From Methylocystis sp. (GTDB lineage Bacteria > Pseudomonadota > Alphaproteobacteria > Rhizobiales > Beijerinckiaceae): 47,887 bases of DNA. Positions within the stretch are counted from its first letter, which is position 1, and each line of letters begins with the position of its first letter. The DNA lies in contig JACOWC010000056.1 in NCBI GenBank assembly GCA_016177005.1, positions 1-47,887 on the forward strand, in the 5' to 3' direction. Positions 1 to 9,900 of this stretch are shown piece after piece. The notes under the pieces are model-generated. The model made no database searches. It was given only the letters and a program-made list of their open reading frames with translations, and was not told where the DNA came from. A program made the translations under genes and the position numbers.

Positions 1-331
1 GCTGCGGTCTCCCCGGGCGCGTTCACGAGAGTCGTGGCGAGGCCGCATGCGAGGAGGAAATAGATCGGACCGTCCGGAATAATGAAGTAGCGTACGTCGA
101 AGAGCGCGATGAGACAGAGCGCGGCGAAGAGGGCGAGACTCGGGAGCAAGAGCCATCCGACGTCGGCCGCCTGAAACGCGAGCCAGACGCCCCCGAGACC
201 AGCCGCCCAGGCGGTGGGCGCGAACTCGCGCCCTTCACCGCAGGCGCGCAAAATGTTGCAAGCCAGCGGCGCAAGAGCCCGGCGGCGGCGGGCGCAGGCG
301 GGCGACCGCCCGAACGATGAGAGAAACGTGA
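1..331 (-). CDS. Prepilin peptidase (A24, type IV leader peptidase-like), partial, runs off the left window edge; start codon uncertain
   Basis: Manual minus-strand translation in a frame not in the ORF list: ...LACNILRACGEGREFAPTAWAAGLGGVWLAFQAADVGWLLLPSLALFAALCLIALFDVRYFIIPDGPIYFLLACGLATTLVNAPGETA; D-x(n)-IPD pattern and hydrophobicity; open to position 1; next to gspD. Confidence 0.6.
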
Positions 332-489
332 CGAAGCTTGCCGCGCTTGCATCCCTTTGCAGCAACTTCACCCCACTTTCGCCGGGAGCGCCTATAAGCC
401 TGGAACGGCTCGGCCTCGCCCTCATCCAGCCCAGTATACGGCTCCTATTGGCCCCGTCCCGGTTGCGACAATCTGCTTTACGCCTTCAG

Positions 490-596
490 CCGTTTCCAGC
501 CTGTCGTTGCCAAATGCAGATAACGGTCGATTCCAAAAGTTTAGAGCGCGCTTTACACGAAAAACCGGATGCTGCTTTTTCCGCGCGCCGCGCTCC
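490..596 (+). repeat. Twin-hairpin palindromic element, copy A (left hairpin degenerate)
   Basis: gcagataacggtcgattccaaaagtttagagcgcgctttacacgaaaaaccggatgctgctttttccgcgcgccgcgctcc matches copies B-E. Confidence 0.75.
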
Positions 597-708
597 AGGA
601 AACCGGAAGAGTTCCAGCCGCCCGTCGGCTCGTGGCGAAGGTTCCGCAAACATGTTAAATTGAGGCAAATCTGTTCAGCATGGCGGTCAACCCACAGGTC
701 GTAGACTT

Positions 709-3114
709 TTGCGTCGTGTCCTTCGAGCACTATTCTTGGCTACGGCGCTTGCCGGGTTTGCAGGTTGCGAGTCTACAACGATGGGGGGCCCTCCCGTCGC
801 CGAGTGGAATATCGAACCTATCGACCGTGGTCCCCGAGGCGATGGGGACGGCAGACGCGGCGATGGCGTCTCGCTGTCGCGGTCGGCGTCCGGGCGAGCG
901 GTGGTTTCAACCGGAACGGGAAGATTTATCGGTTCGGGGCGCAGCCGCTCAGCGGCGACAGAGCCCGTGAGCGAAGACGGCGTCACCCTGAACCTCGTCA
1001 ATCTCCCGATCGCGCAGGCCGCCAAGATTGTCATCGGCGACATCCTGGGCGGCGATTATGTCGTCGATCCCAAGCTCGACGGCAAGGTGACGGTTCATAC
1101 CGCCAAACCGGTGCGCCGAAGCGCGGCGCTCGATCTCTTTCAGTCCGGTCTGCGCGTCGCCGGCGCTTCGGTGGTCAAGTCGGGCGGAAGCTACAAAATC
1201 GTCCCCATCGAGCAGGCGGCGACCTCGGGCGAGGCCATTTCTACCGACCCCGTCTCGCCGGAATCGAGCCCGCTGGGAGAAAGCGCGCGGGTCGTGCAGT
1301 TGCGCTATGTCTCCGCCTCGGAGATGAAGCGCGTTCTGGAGCCGATTGCCGAACATGGGAGTATCGTGCGCGCCGACGACGCCCGCAATACGTTGACGCT
1401 GTCAGGCACGGCACAGGACATTGCGACGCTCCAGGACGCGATCAGCATGTTCGACATCGACACGATGCGCGGCATGTCGTTCGCGCTGGCGCCGGTGCGC
1501 AGCGGCGACGCCGACTCTCTCGCCGACGATCTGAAAAACATTTTCGGCTCCGAAAAGGAAGGGCCGATGGGCGGGATGATCCGATTCATCGGCAATAAGA
1601 AGCTCTCGTCAATTCTCGTCATTTCCTCGCAACCACAATATCTTGCCCGTGCGCGCGCATGGATCGAGAAGCTCGACGCCCGCGCCGAGGACAGCGAGAA
1701 GCGGTTTTTCACCTATCGGGTCCAGAACCGTCCGGCCAAAGAGCTGATGATAGTGCTCGCGTCCATTTTCGGGTCCAAAGGCCAGGCCGAGTCAGGCGTG
1801 GCGCCGCGCTTCGGCCAGTCCGCGATGTCTTCCGGCGCTGGCATGGGCGGCGGCCAGGCTCCAACGAGCCCGCTCGGCGCTCTCTCCGCGGCAGGGCCGA
1901 CCGGTGGCGCTGGCTCGAGCGCTCTGGGCGGCGGCGGCGGACTTGGCGGCGGCGGAATCGGCGGCGGCGGCTTTGGGATGGGCGGGGGCCCGACTCCTAC
2001 AGCCGGCGGCGGCTCGCTTGGCTCGGGCGGCATCAGCGGCTTAAGCGTTCCAGGCGGACCTGAGTCTGGTCGTGGGGCTGGCCCAACGCCCGCAATAAGT
2101 CTCGACAACGACCGTTACAAACTTGGCGTCGACGACGCCAAAAACGCGCTCGTCATCATGTCGACGTCCGAGGACTATCGCCGTATTCGAGCGGTCATCG
2201 AGACGCTGGACGTTCTGCCCAATCAGGTGTTTCTCGAGGCGACGATCGCAGAGGTGAAGCTCAACGACAGTCTCCGCTTCGGCGTGCGCTGGTTCATGCA
2301 GAAAAACGCCAACCTGTTCGGCTTCTCCGGTCTCCCCGGACAGCCCGCCGCTGCAAACACATTGCTCGGCCAGAATCTTCTCGGCGCCAGCGTCGGGGCG
2401 GCCTTCCCGGGCTTTGCATACGCCTTCAGGGCCTTGAACCAGCAGGTCACGCTGAGCGCGCTCAATCAGATAACCGAAGTGAACGTCATTTCGACGCCCT
2501 CCTTGACCGTGCTCGACAATCGCGAAGCCCTGTTGCAGGTGGGCGACCAAATCCCGGTGCAAACGCTGCAAAGCGTCTCGGCGATCGGCAATACGTTCAA
2601 TTCCGTGAACTACACTAACACCGGCGTTATTTTGAAGATCACGCCCCACATCAGCGAAAGCGGCCGCATCATGCTCGAGCTCGAGCAGGAGGTCTCCAAC
2701 GTCGATCCCAACACGCCGCCCGGCAGCACAACGCCGACTATTCAGCAGCGCCGCGTGCGGACGCAGGTCGTCGTCAACGACTCCGAGTCGCTGATGCTCG
2801 GCGGTCTCGTCAAGGATCAACGCGGTCGCGCCGCCGACCAGATCCCCGTCGTCGGCGACATTCCGATTGTCGGCAGCGCGTTCAAGGAGAAGCGCGACGC
2901 TATCGACAAGACCGAGCTCGTCATCATGATCACGCCGCATGTTGTGCGCTCGCTGAGCGAAGGCCGCGAGATTACCGAGGAATTTAAGCGCAAGCTGCTC
3001 GACATTTCCACGCGCGCGATCGGAAGGCCTCATGACATTGAACAGTCGGTGCGGCGCACCGTCCTCGATCCGTGGTCGAAGAGTCCCTGGCGCGCCGACC
3101 GCGAAACGCGATGA
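709..3114 (+). CDS. gspD: Type II secretion system secretin GspD (lipoprotein signal, Gly-rich insert)
   Basis: 801 aa; lipobox-like LAGFAGC; N-domain repeats and secretin core (VPVVGDIPIVGSAFK, TELVIMITPHVV). Confidence 0.93.
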   Translation: MRRVLRALFLATALAGFAGCESTTMGGPPVAEWNIEPIDRGPRGDGDGRRGDGVSLSRSASGRAVVSTGTGRFIGSGRSRSAATEPVSEDGVTLNLVNLPIAQAAKIVIGDILGGDYVVDPKLDGKVTVHTAKPVRRSAALDLFQSGLRVAGASVVKSGGSYKIVPIEQAATSGEAISTDPVSPESSPLGESARVVQLRYVSASEMKRVLEPIAEHGSIVRADDARNTLTLSGTAQDIATLQDAISMFDIDTMRGMSFALAPVRSGDADSLADDLKNIFGSEKEGPMGGMIRFIGNKKLSSILVISSQPQYLARARAWIEKLDARAEDSEKRFFTYRVQNRPAKELMIVLASIFGSKGQAESGVAPRFGQSAMSSGAGMGGGQAPTSPLGALSAAGPTGGAGSSALGGGGGLGGGGIGGGGFGMGGGPTPTAGGGSLGSGGISGLSVPGGPESGRGAGPTPAISLDNDRYKLGVDDAKNALVIMSTSEDYRRIRAVIETLDVLPNQVFLEATIAEVKLNDSLRFGVRWFMQKNANLFGFSGLPGQPAAANTLLGQNLLGASVGAAFPGFAYAFRALNQQVTLSALNQITEVNVISTPSLTVLDNREALLQVGDQIPVQTLQSVSAIGNTFNSVNYTNTGVILKITPHISESGRIMLELEQEVSNVDPNTPPGSTTPTIQQRRVRTQVVVNDSESLMLGGLVKDQRGRAADQIPVVGDIPIVGSAFKEKRDAIDKTELVIMITPHVVRSLSEGREITEEFKRKLLDISTRAIGRPHDIEQSVRRTVLDPWSKSPWRADRETR

Positions 3115-3117
3115 TGG

Positions 3118-4083
3118 TCAGCAGTCTGGAATGCCGGCGCCGTTGGTTGCGATCAACAGGCGAAGTTGATCCACATATTTCGACTGTCCGCGCCGCATTT
3201 CCTTGATGGCGAACGCCTTGCCGTTCGACTCGCGCAGATCCAGGATCGCATCCTTGGCCGTGGTTTGACCTGTCGCGAGCAGCGCTTCGACATGAATGAG
3301 ATAAGCGCCGCGGTCTCCCGGTTGTATGAGATTGCCGGGGAAGCGCGGATCGTTGCGCTTGAGCTTATTGGGATAGGGCGCGGCCGTCAGCGCCTGCACG
3401 TCCTCGATCGCGAAGCCGGCGAGCGCCGCAAAAAGACCCGGGGGGCTGGTCATCGGATTGACGCCCGGACTACGCGAATGAACCGTGACGAAAGGGACGA
3501 GGGCGCGAAACAACGACGGCTCCACCCCGCTGACCTGATCGAGCTCCATCACCGTCTCAAACGGCGCGCGCTTCGGCCCGAACGGCTTGTCTGAGGGGGC
3601 GGTCGTCTCCATTTGGGCGACGCTCGGCGTCGCGCGGAACTCGACGATCGACTTTGACGCCGCCTCCGCCGCGCGAGCGTCGAGCCCCAGGCCGACGAGC
3701 GTCATCTGCAGCAATTCTGGCGTCGCGGCGTTGAGATCGACCTTTCCGCTTTCTTCTTCGACCGCGAGAGCTATCGCCGCGCCGTCGAAGACGCAATAGT
3801 TCGGCGCGCCGTCGTAAACGGCGGCGCTCTCCGGCCGCGTCGCGCTCAAGTCACGCTCTGCGAGGAGCTTAAGCGTTACGAGATTGACGACGCCTTGCGC
3901 AAGATAGCCGGCCTGCGTGGCGCTTGCGATATTATGCGCCGTTTGCAGGCGCAGGCGCCCCGTCGTCATGAAGGAAACGACGAGCAGCGAGATAATGCCC
4001 GTGCCCCAGATGACGGCGAGCAGCGCAAAGCCGCCGCGCTTTCCTGTCCGCTGCGCCGGCCGATGTTTGGGCGCGCCAGTCAC
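3118..4083 (-). CDS. gspK: General secretion pathway protein GspK-like minor pseudopilin
   Basis: GFALLAVIWGTGIISLLVVSFMTTGRLR prepilin-like N-terminus; ESGKVDLNAATPELL motif. Confidence 0.8.
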   Translation of the reverse strand: MTGAPKHRPAQRTGKRGGFALLAVIWGTGIISLLVVSFMTTGRLRLQTAHNIASATQAGYLAQGVVNLVTLKLLAERDLSATRPESAAVYDGAPNYCVFDGAAIALAVEEESGKVDLNAATPELLQMTLVGLGLDARAAEAASKSIVEFRATPSVAQMETTAPSDKPFGPKRAPFETVMELDQVSGVEPSLFRALVPFVTVHSRSPGVNPMTSPPGLFAALAGFAIEDVQALTAAPYPNKLKRNDPRFPGNLIQPGDRGAYLIHVEALLATGQTTAKDAILDLRESNGKAFAIKEMRRGQSKYVDQLRLLIATNGAGIPDC

Positions 4084-4595
4084 TTCGCCGGCGATGTGCG
4101 CGAGAGCGAGGCCGATCCGCCCTCGCGCCCTTCCGGCCCTAGCGAGCCGACGTCATAAGGGCCGTTCTGCCCGGGCGCGCGATAGAGGAACGCATGGCCC
4201 CAAGGGTCCTTCGGCACACTCGTCGTCTTCAGATAGGGGCCGTTCCAGGAAGAGGCGCTCGCTGGCCTCTGGACCAGCGCGTTGAGCCCTTCTTCGCTCG
4301 AAGGATAGCGGCCTGCGTCGAGGTAGAAGAGGTCTAGCGCGCTGGCGATATTCTCCATCTGGATCTGCGCTGTCTTCACCTTCGACTCCGAGAGGTAATT
4401 CAGCACACGAGGCCCCACGAGGCTGGCAATCGACCCGATGATCGCCAGAACGACGAGCATTTCGACGAGCGTAAAACCGGCCCGCCGGGACAGCCGGCGC
4501 GAAAAACGCTTACGCCGTTTTGGCGGCGCCTTTGGAGACCCCTCGAAAAGAGCGAACCGCGCACTTTCGTGATGCATTCCTTTCCTCCATGTCAT
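4080..4595 (-). CDS. gspG: Type II secretion major pseudopilin GspG
   Basis: GFTLVEMLVVLAIIGSIASLVGPRVLNYL...YPSSEEGLNALV...DPWGHAFLYRAPGQNGPYDVGSLGPEG. Confidence 0.93.
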   Translation of the reverse strand: MTWRKGMHHESARFALFEGSPKAPPKRRKRFSRRLSRRAGFTLVEMLVVLAIIGSIASLVGPRVLNYLSESKVKTAQIQMENIASALDLFYLDAGRYPSSEEGLNALVQRPASASSWNGPYLKTTSVPKDPWGHAFLYRAPGQNGPYDVGSLGPEGREGGSASLSRTSPAK

Positions 4596-4662
4596 TTTTG
4601 TTTATCTCAAAGGCGCAGATGAATTAAAATCTGAATCGGCGCAAATCGCGGCCGCGCATCGC

Positions 4663-5043
4663 TCACAGTTCGACATAAACGTCGCAGCCATATATCGACG
4701 TCGGATTTCCAAGGGAATCCTCAATCTTATTCCAGCATCTGCCGACCCCGGCGATTATTCGATAGATAAAGACCCCTTCCGCCTCGACAGCGCGGCGCTC
4801 AGGCGCCCTCCGTCTGCCCAAATAGTTGAAATACGAAGCAGCAATGTCATCGCCGCATCGATAAAGCGTGCCGCGATCGAGGAGGAATACGCCGCTTCGG
4901 TCCTTGGCCTGACTGATGCAGTAGGAGTAATGCATGAGAGCGTCAGGCGTGATGCTTATCTGCGCTGTCGCGCCCGATGTCGCGAGCGGCGGCGCGAGAC
5001 AGACGATCAATCGAAAGACCAATGCGCTATAGGTCTTTGTCAT
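4663..5043 (-). CDS. Hypothetical secreted protein (signal peptide, Cys-containing)
   Basis: 126 aa, N-terminal hydrophobic signal ending ATAQ. Confidence 0.5.
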   Translation of the reverse strand: MTKTYSALVFRLIVCLAPPLATSGATAQISITPDALMHYSYCISQAKDRSGVFLLDRGTLYRCGDDIAASYFNYLGRRRAPERRAVEAEGVFIYRIIAGVGRCWNKIEDSLGNPTSIYGCDVYVEL

Positions 5044-5181
5044 ATTGACTCCTATCGAGCGGAGCGCGCCGAGGCTTTGTACGGCGGTTTAAACCGCTAT
5101 GCAATCCGTCTTTGCTCCCGTCGAAAATTGTGCGGGTATTTCTGGCGCGCCGCGGGCTCTACCGCGCGCCGCGGCGGCGAG

Positions 5182-7713
5182 CTACGCAAATGGCTCTTGT
5201 TCTTTAGAGACCGGCTGATCCAAGGGCTGGCGCGGAGGCGGGGGGGGTTCAGCGTGTGATGGCGGAATCTGCTCCCTGAGCCTGTTCGAAACATTTCGCG
5301 AGAGCGCCCATGTGGAATATCGATCCGCGACGAGATGGCGAGCCGCGTCAGCTTTCTCCCGCGCCGCCGCGTAATCCTCGTATACCCGACGCAATTGTTT
5401 GACGGCCGCAGAATGATCCGGATCCGCCCATCGCTGATGGCGTGTCGCGTACGGATACTGCTCCGGTTCAACCGAAATCAGACGATACGGGACAAGAAAG
5501 GCTGTAGCGTCCGTGCAAAAATCGACATTGCCGGAGTAGGCCGTCGTGATCACCGGCACGCCGAGCTTCATCGCCTCGATGATGTGATAGCCGAGCCCCT
5601 CGGCGCGGTGCAGCGACAGGAGCGCGTCCGCCCCTTCGATCAGCGCGTAATGCTTTGCTTCATCCATGTATGCATCGACAAGAGATATGCGGCTGTCCGC
5701 TTCCGCCAGCGAGCGGATCGCTCGCCAGATGGCCTGCTCGTAAGGGCTGTGCGCCTTTTCCGTGCTGTGCGTCTTGATCACGAGACGCACGCGCGGATTG
5801 TTTGGGAAGGCGTGCAAGAAAGCGCGCGCCGCGCCGAGCGGGTTCTTCCGGTGCGCCGAGGAAAGCGCGTCGCCCGCGGTGAGGAAAACGAAATCATCGG
5901 TCGAGACGGCGTCGCCATATGCGCGCGACCGCGCCAGTTCACGCCCGATTGGCGCGACGTCGTCGCAAGAGGAGCCCACGACGAAAGTTTTCGCATGCGA
6001 GGCGAGAGCATCCGCGATGAAACGAGACGCGGCCCAGACTTCGTCGACGAGTGAGAGGCCCAACATTTGTGCGGGGTGGAGCGGCGCGAGTTCGAGATAG
6101 GGAAGCGCAATGTTGTGCGCGCCGGAAAAGGCGTCCGCACAATAAGCGATCGCTTTTGGAAGTTCTTCGAGATTGAGGTGCAGAATATTCACTCGCGCCG
6201 GTCCCAGCGGCGAAAGGACCGTGGGAACCGCCACCGTTTTGTTCGGATGATCGAGAGAGAAATCGCAACATCGAATCTCGTATCCCGTCAGCTCCAGCGC
6301 CCGAACCAGTCGGCGGCAGCTTGCGCCGACGCCGAGCGCCCTTGTGATAGGCCCGATGACTTGAACGTCCACAGGGCTGAGCGGCGCGAGTTCACGGGCC
6401 GCCGCGTAAATTCGCGATCCGGACGCGGTCGTTGTCGTGAAGTCGTTGAGGCGCAGGTCGAAATCGCGCGACGCGATCAAGCCTTTCCATGTTTCGGCAT
6501 CGATCCGTGCAGGCTGCGCCGCAAAGATTGCGTTGCTCAACCTGTCAAAGAACGACCGTCCCTCGGCGTTCTCCGCGAGCAGGGCGTCGCGCCAATCCGG
6601 CGGCGTGAATTTGAGAAGATACGGCGCTGCGGTCGCAAAGAGCAGGACGACGAAATAAACGAATGCCCGGTCTTCGCCGGTCGAGACTCGCAGATTTGCC
6701 AGAAAGGGGTTGCCTTTGATGAAAAGACGCATGAACGGCGAGAGCGGGTAAGGCTCTTCGTTCGGGTTTTGGGGCGTCGCCATGAAGGAGCGGTCGGCGT
6801 CCGAAATGAGACAGTCCTCAACCGAGAGGACTGCCGCGTTGAATGCACCCCAGACAAAGGCGCTTTCGAGCGCGTCGGCGTTTTCCGAGGTTTTCGCGAA
6901 AAGGTCGGCGAATAGTTTCTGCGCGCGCGAGGGGCCGCCGGCAGTCGGCGCCTCGTTGAGAAAGCTGATGTCGGATGCCGACAGCGGCGCGCGCATGTCG
7001 CCGCGCGTTCGGCCATAGGTCGAAAGATACGATCGAAGGAACTCTGCGCTCTCCAACGGCGTTAGGGAAGGCTCGAACAATCTTTCCTGCTGGCTGCGGA
7101 GTCGGACCAAGTCGTGATAGGCGCCGATCGGTCGTCCGAGGCAGATCGGCGGCCCATCGACCGGCGACGGCGCGAGGAGTTGCTCATAAAGTGACGCCGG
7201 CGCGGACGGGTCCGTCCGGCGGCGGCGCGTGGCGGCTTTGGGGCGGGAGAAATTTCTGAATGTCTCCCGAAGATAATCCTCGGCGTCTTTGGGAAGAGGC
7301 GCCCGCGGTCGCGTCGGCGCCGGGTCGAGATTTGTTATGAGTCGGGTGCGGCTGGCGTCGAGCGCGAAAACTTCCAACTTTCGCGATGTCGAGGCGTTCA
7401 TGCGCCGAACGTCTAACTCGAACCCATGCGCGCCGTCGCCGACGCCGGCAGAGAGCAGATCGTCCCGACGTAGATTTGCAAGCGCTTGACCCGCGAAAGC
7501 GCCATCCACGAAAACATCGACCAGGCAACGACGTCCCGGATCGTTCGGAAAGTAGGCCCAGCCATAGACTCTGCCGTGTTCAACCGTATCGACATGGCCG
7601 ACCGCGCGCGCCGAACCGCCAAAATATGCGGAAATGCGGCGCAGGAGCTTCACGCTCCGTTCTCGCCTTTCGGGCCCGGGGGATCGCGCTCCGCGAAGCG
7701 ACGAATGTCCCAT
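5182..7713 (-). CDS. Large glycosyltransferase (C-terminal GT-B/GT4-like domain); the ORF extends to 7785, likely start MGHSSLRG
   Basis: ...FLTAGDALSSAHRKNPLGAARAFLHAFPNNPRVRLVIKTH...YALIEGADALLSLHRAEGLGYHIIEAMKLGVPVITTAYSGNVDF. Confidence 0.8.
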   Translation of the reverse strand: MGHSSLRGARSPGPERRERSVKLLRRISAYFGGSARAVGHVDTVEHGRVYGWAYFPNDPGRRCLVDVFVDGAFAGQALANLRRDDLLSAGVGDGAHGFELDVRRMNASTSRKLEVFALDASRTRLITNLDPAPTRPRAPLPKDAEDYLRETFRNFSRPKAATRRRRTDPSAPASLYEQLLAPSPVDGPPICLGRPIGAYHDLVRLRSQQERLFEPSLTPLESAEFLRSYLSTYGRTRGDMRAPLSASDISFLNEAPTAGGPSRAQKLFADLFAKTSENADALESAFVWGAFNAAVLSVEDCLISDADRSFMATPQNPNEEPYPLSPFMRLFIKGNPFLANLRVSTGEDRAFVYFVVLLFATAAPYLLKFTPPDWRDALLAENAEGRSFFDRLSNAIFAAQPARIDAETWKGLIASRDFDLRLNDFTTTTASGSRIYAAARELAPLSPVDVQVIGPITRALGVGASCRRLVRALELTGYEIRCCDFSLDHPNKTVAVPTVLSPLGPARVNILHLNLEELPKAIAYCADAFSGAHNIALPYLELAPLHPAQMLGLSLVDEVWAASRFIADALASHAKTFVVGSSCDDVAPIGRELARSRAYGDAVSTDDFVFLTAGDALSSAHRKNPLGAARAFLHAFPNNPRVRLVIKTHSTEKAHSPYEQAIWRAIRSLAEADSRISLVDAYMDEAKHYALIEGADALLSLHRAEGLGYHIIEAMKLGVPVITTAYSGNVDFCTDATAFLVPYRLISVEPEQYPYATRHQRWADPDHSAAVKQLRRVYEDYAAAREKADAARHLVADRYSTWALSRNVSNRLREQIPPSHAEPPPPPRQPLDQPVSKEQEPFA

Positions 7714-7881
7714 CTGTTTTCCCTGGGATCGCCGGTGTTTGGTTTCATGGTCAATTGTCGTAACGCCGCGCCGCTTGTCCAACAAGGCTCGGTTTCGGTT
7801 GTTTCGTTTTGAAAAAGGTAATGCCTGAAAATGCGGTTTTTGTCACTCTCCGTGGAGGTGATCGGCTGGGCGAAATTCTAG

Positions 7882-8155
7882 ATCGTTAAGCGGCGCGCCT
7901 CGATCGCCCGCTATGTTGCGTTTCATGACGAACCGCGGCTGCATTCGGCGCTTGACCGTGGGACGCCGGACGAGGCTTACTTCGGCGCAAGGATAATGGC
8001 GGCGCCATAAGCGGTCGCGACGATTTTGATGCAGCTCTGATCGCGCTGCCTCCTCCCGACGCCGCATCAACATCGCAAGGCTCCGCAATCAGCGTAACCC
8101 GGCAGGAATCCGCTTAACTTCCGCGGGGAGCGGTCCAAACAACCGGGGCCAGCTT
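7882..8155 (+). mobile_element. IS3/rve-type transposase C-terminal remnant plus apparent IS terminal sequence
   Basis: Translation 7882-8010: IVKRRASIARYVAFHDEPRLHSALDRGTPDEAYFGARIMAAP*, the rve C-terminal motif; followed by ccgcttaacttccgcggggagcggtccaaacaaccggggccagc, which resembles an IS end. No intact transposase. Confidence 0.75.
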
Positions 8156-8188
8156 TCTTGCCCATAACGGATATTCTGGGTTCGGACA

Positions 8189-9191
8189 GTGATCGTCGTT
8201 CACATCATGGGCTCTATTCTTGCAGAGGCGTCTGGCCCGTCGCACAGCGTTCCCGCATTGGTCGCCGCGCAACGAACACGCGGAGCAGATGCTAGATTGT
8301 GGACCGTTGAGCGCAATGCCGAATGGTGTCGAGATCCTTCTTATCACAGAACATTTCCGGTCGATGCGTCGTCCCGTCTTGGGCTTAATCCGGCGCGGGC
8401 GTCGGCCGCGCTGAATCGAGCTCTCAGGAAGATTGCCGCGCCGGGGGTCGTGTTCCACAGTCACGGTCTGTGGCTGATGCCCAATGTTGTCCCCGCGAGA
8501 TTCGTTCGGCATGGCGGCGCGGTTTTCGCATTGAGCCCCCGTGGCATGCTTGCGCCCGCGGCGATGTCGTATTCACAAAATAAGAAGCGACTCTTCTGGC
8601 GCTGTTATCAGCATCGCGCTCTCAAGAGGGCCGCATTCCTTCACGCAACCGCTAAGAGCGAATTGGACGAGATTCGTGCGGCTGGCTTATCGAATCCCGT
8701 TGCGGTCATTCCCAACGGGGTGTCGATCCCCGAAGCGTCGACAGGAAGATCGAATTCGCCGAACGGTCAGACGTTACTCTCATTGGGTCGCTTGCATCCC
8801 AAAAAGAATATCGAGGCTCTCGTGCGGGCATGGAGTCGTGTGGAATCAAACTTTCCGACGTGGTCGTTACGAATCGTCGGGCCAGATCGCAATGACGGTG
8901 GCCGAGGCCTTGGCGGTCGGAACGCCTGCGGTCGTCACTCATGGGGCGCCGTGGGCGGAGCTGGACGCCAAGGGGTGCGGTTGGTGGATCGGCGGCGACG
9001 AAGATGCTTTGGAAGGCGGTCTGCGCAGCGCTATGGGCGTACCTCCTCATGAGCTGGGAGCAATGGGCGCGCGAGGACGCGCATGGATGGAAAAGGACTT
9101 TAGCTGGAACGCCGTTGCACAAAAGATGGTCGAGGTATACCGGTGGTCGCTGGGTCAGGGAGATCGGCCCGAGTGGGTGAAGTTAGTCTGA
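8189..9191 (+). pseudogene. GT4-type glycosyltransferase disrupted by an internal deletion/frameshift
   Basis: N-terminal part (8189-~8889: ...SLGRLHPKKNIEALVRAWSRVESNFPTWSLRIVGPD) and C-terminal part (~8890-9191: MTVAEALAVGTPAVVTHGAPWAELDAKGCGWWIGGD...) are in different frames and abut without the usual intervening segment. Confidence 0.8.
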
Positions 9192-9222
9192 ACGCGCAAA
9201 ATCGCCAATCTGCGAGGGTGTG

Positions 9223-9900
9223 ATGTCGCAATTGGACAAATCAGAGCCAAGCTCAGCAGTTTTAGCTCAGCGAGACATCGTCCAACTGCACCCCATCGAC
9301 GAAAGCAAGGCTTCAAAAAATCCCTCCCATTTGAATGAGCGCAGTCGCCTTTATGTCGACGTGCCCGGCAATCGCCGAGCGCGAAAATGGTCCATAACCG
9401 TCCAGTTGGCCCGCATCGCGTGGGCGATAGGCAAAATCCCTTTTGCATTAAGTCCTCGCCCGTTTTGGGCATGGCGAAGGTTATTGCTCCGCGCCTTCGG
9501 CGCTCGGATCGGCAAAAGCGTCCACCTTCATCCAACCGTCCGGATCGCGATGCCGTGGAACATCGCGATCGGCGACGAATCCTCGGTGGGGGATCGCGCG
9601 ATTCTATACAGTCTGGGTCAGATAAAGATCGGCTCCAAAGTTACGATTTCACAATATGCGCATCTCTGCGCGGGCACTCATGACTATCGCCTTGCGGACT
9701 TCCCGTTAGTGAAGGCGCCCATCGTTATCGGCGACGGCGCATGGATTTGCGCGGACGCGTTTGTGGGGCCTCACGTAACTATCGGGGCTCGGTCGATCGT
9801 TGGCGCGCGTGCCGTCGTCATGAAAGACGTGGTTCCCGGCGTGATTGTATCCGGGAACCCGGCAAGATGTATCGGCGCGCGGCCGGAGCCCACATGTTGA
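9223..9900 (+). CDS. Left-handed beta-helix acetyltransferase (WcaF-like colanic acid/exopolysaccharide family)
   Basis: Hexapeptide repeats: IGKSVHLHPTVRIAMPWNIAIGDESSVGDRAILYSLGQIKIGSKVTISQYAHLCAGTHDY. Confidence 0.85.
   Translation: MSQLDKSEPSSAVLAQRDIVQLHPIDESKASKNPSHLNERSRLYVDVPGNRRARKWSITVQLARIAWAIGKIPFALSPRPFWAWRRLLLRAFGARIGKSVHLHPTVRIAMPWNIAIGDESSVGDRAILYSLGQIKIGSKVTISQYAHLCAGTHDYRLADFPLVKAPIVIGDGAWICADAFVGPHVTIGARSIVGARAVVMKDVVPGVIVSGNPARCIGARPEPTC

Noticed and set aside
422-730. Minus-strand ORF upstream of gspD
   Set aside because: Reverse-frame translation across repeat copy A; no family resemblance.
1915-2045. GGC-rich tandem-like tract
   Set aside because: Gly-rich low-complexity insert in the gspD coding frame.
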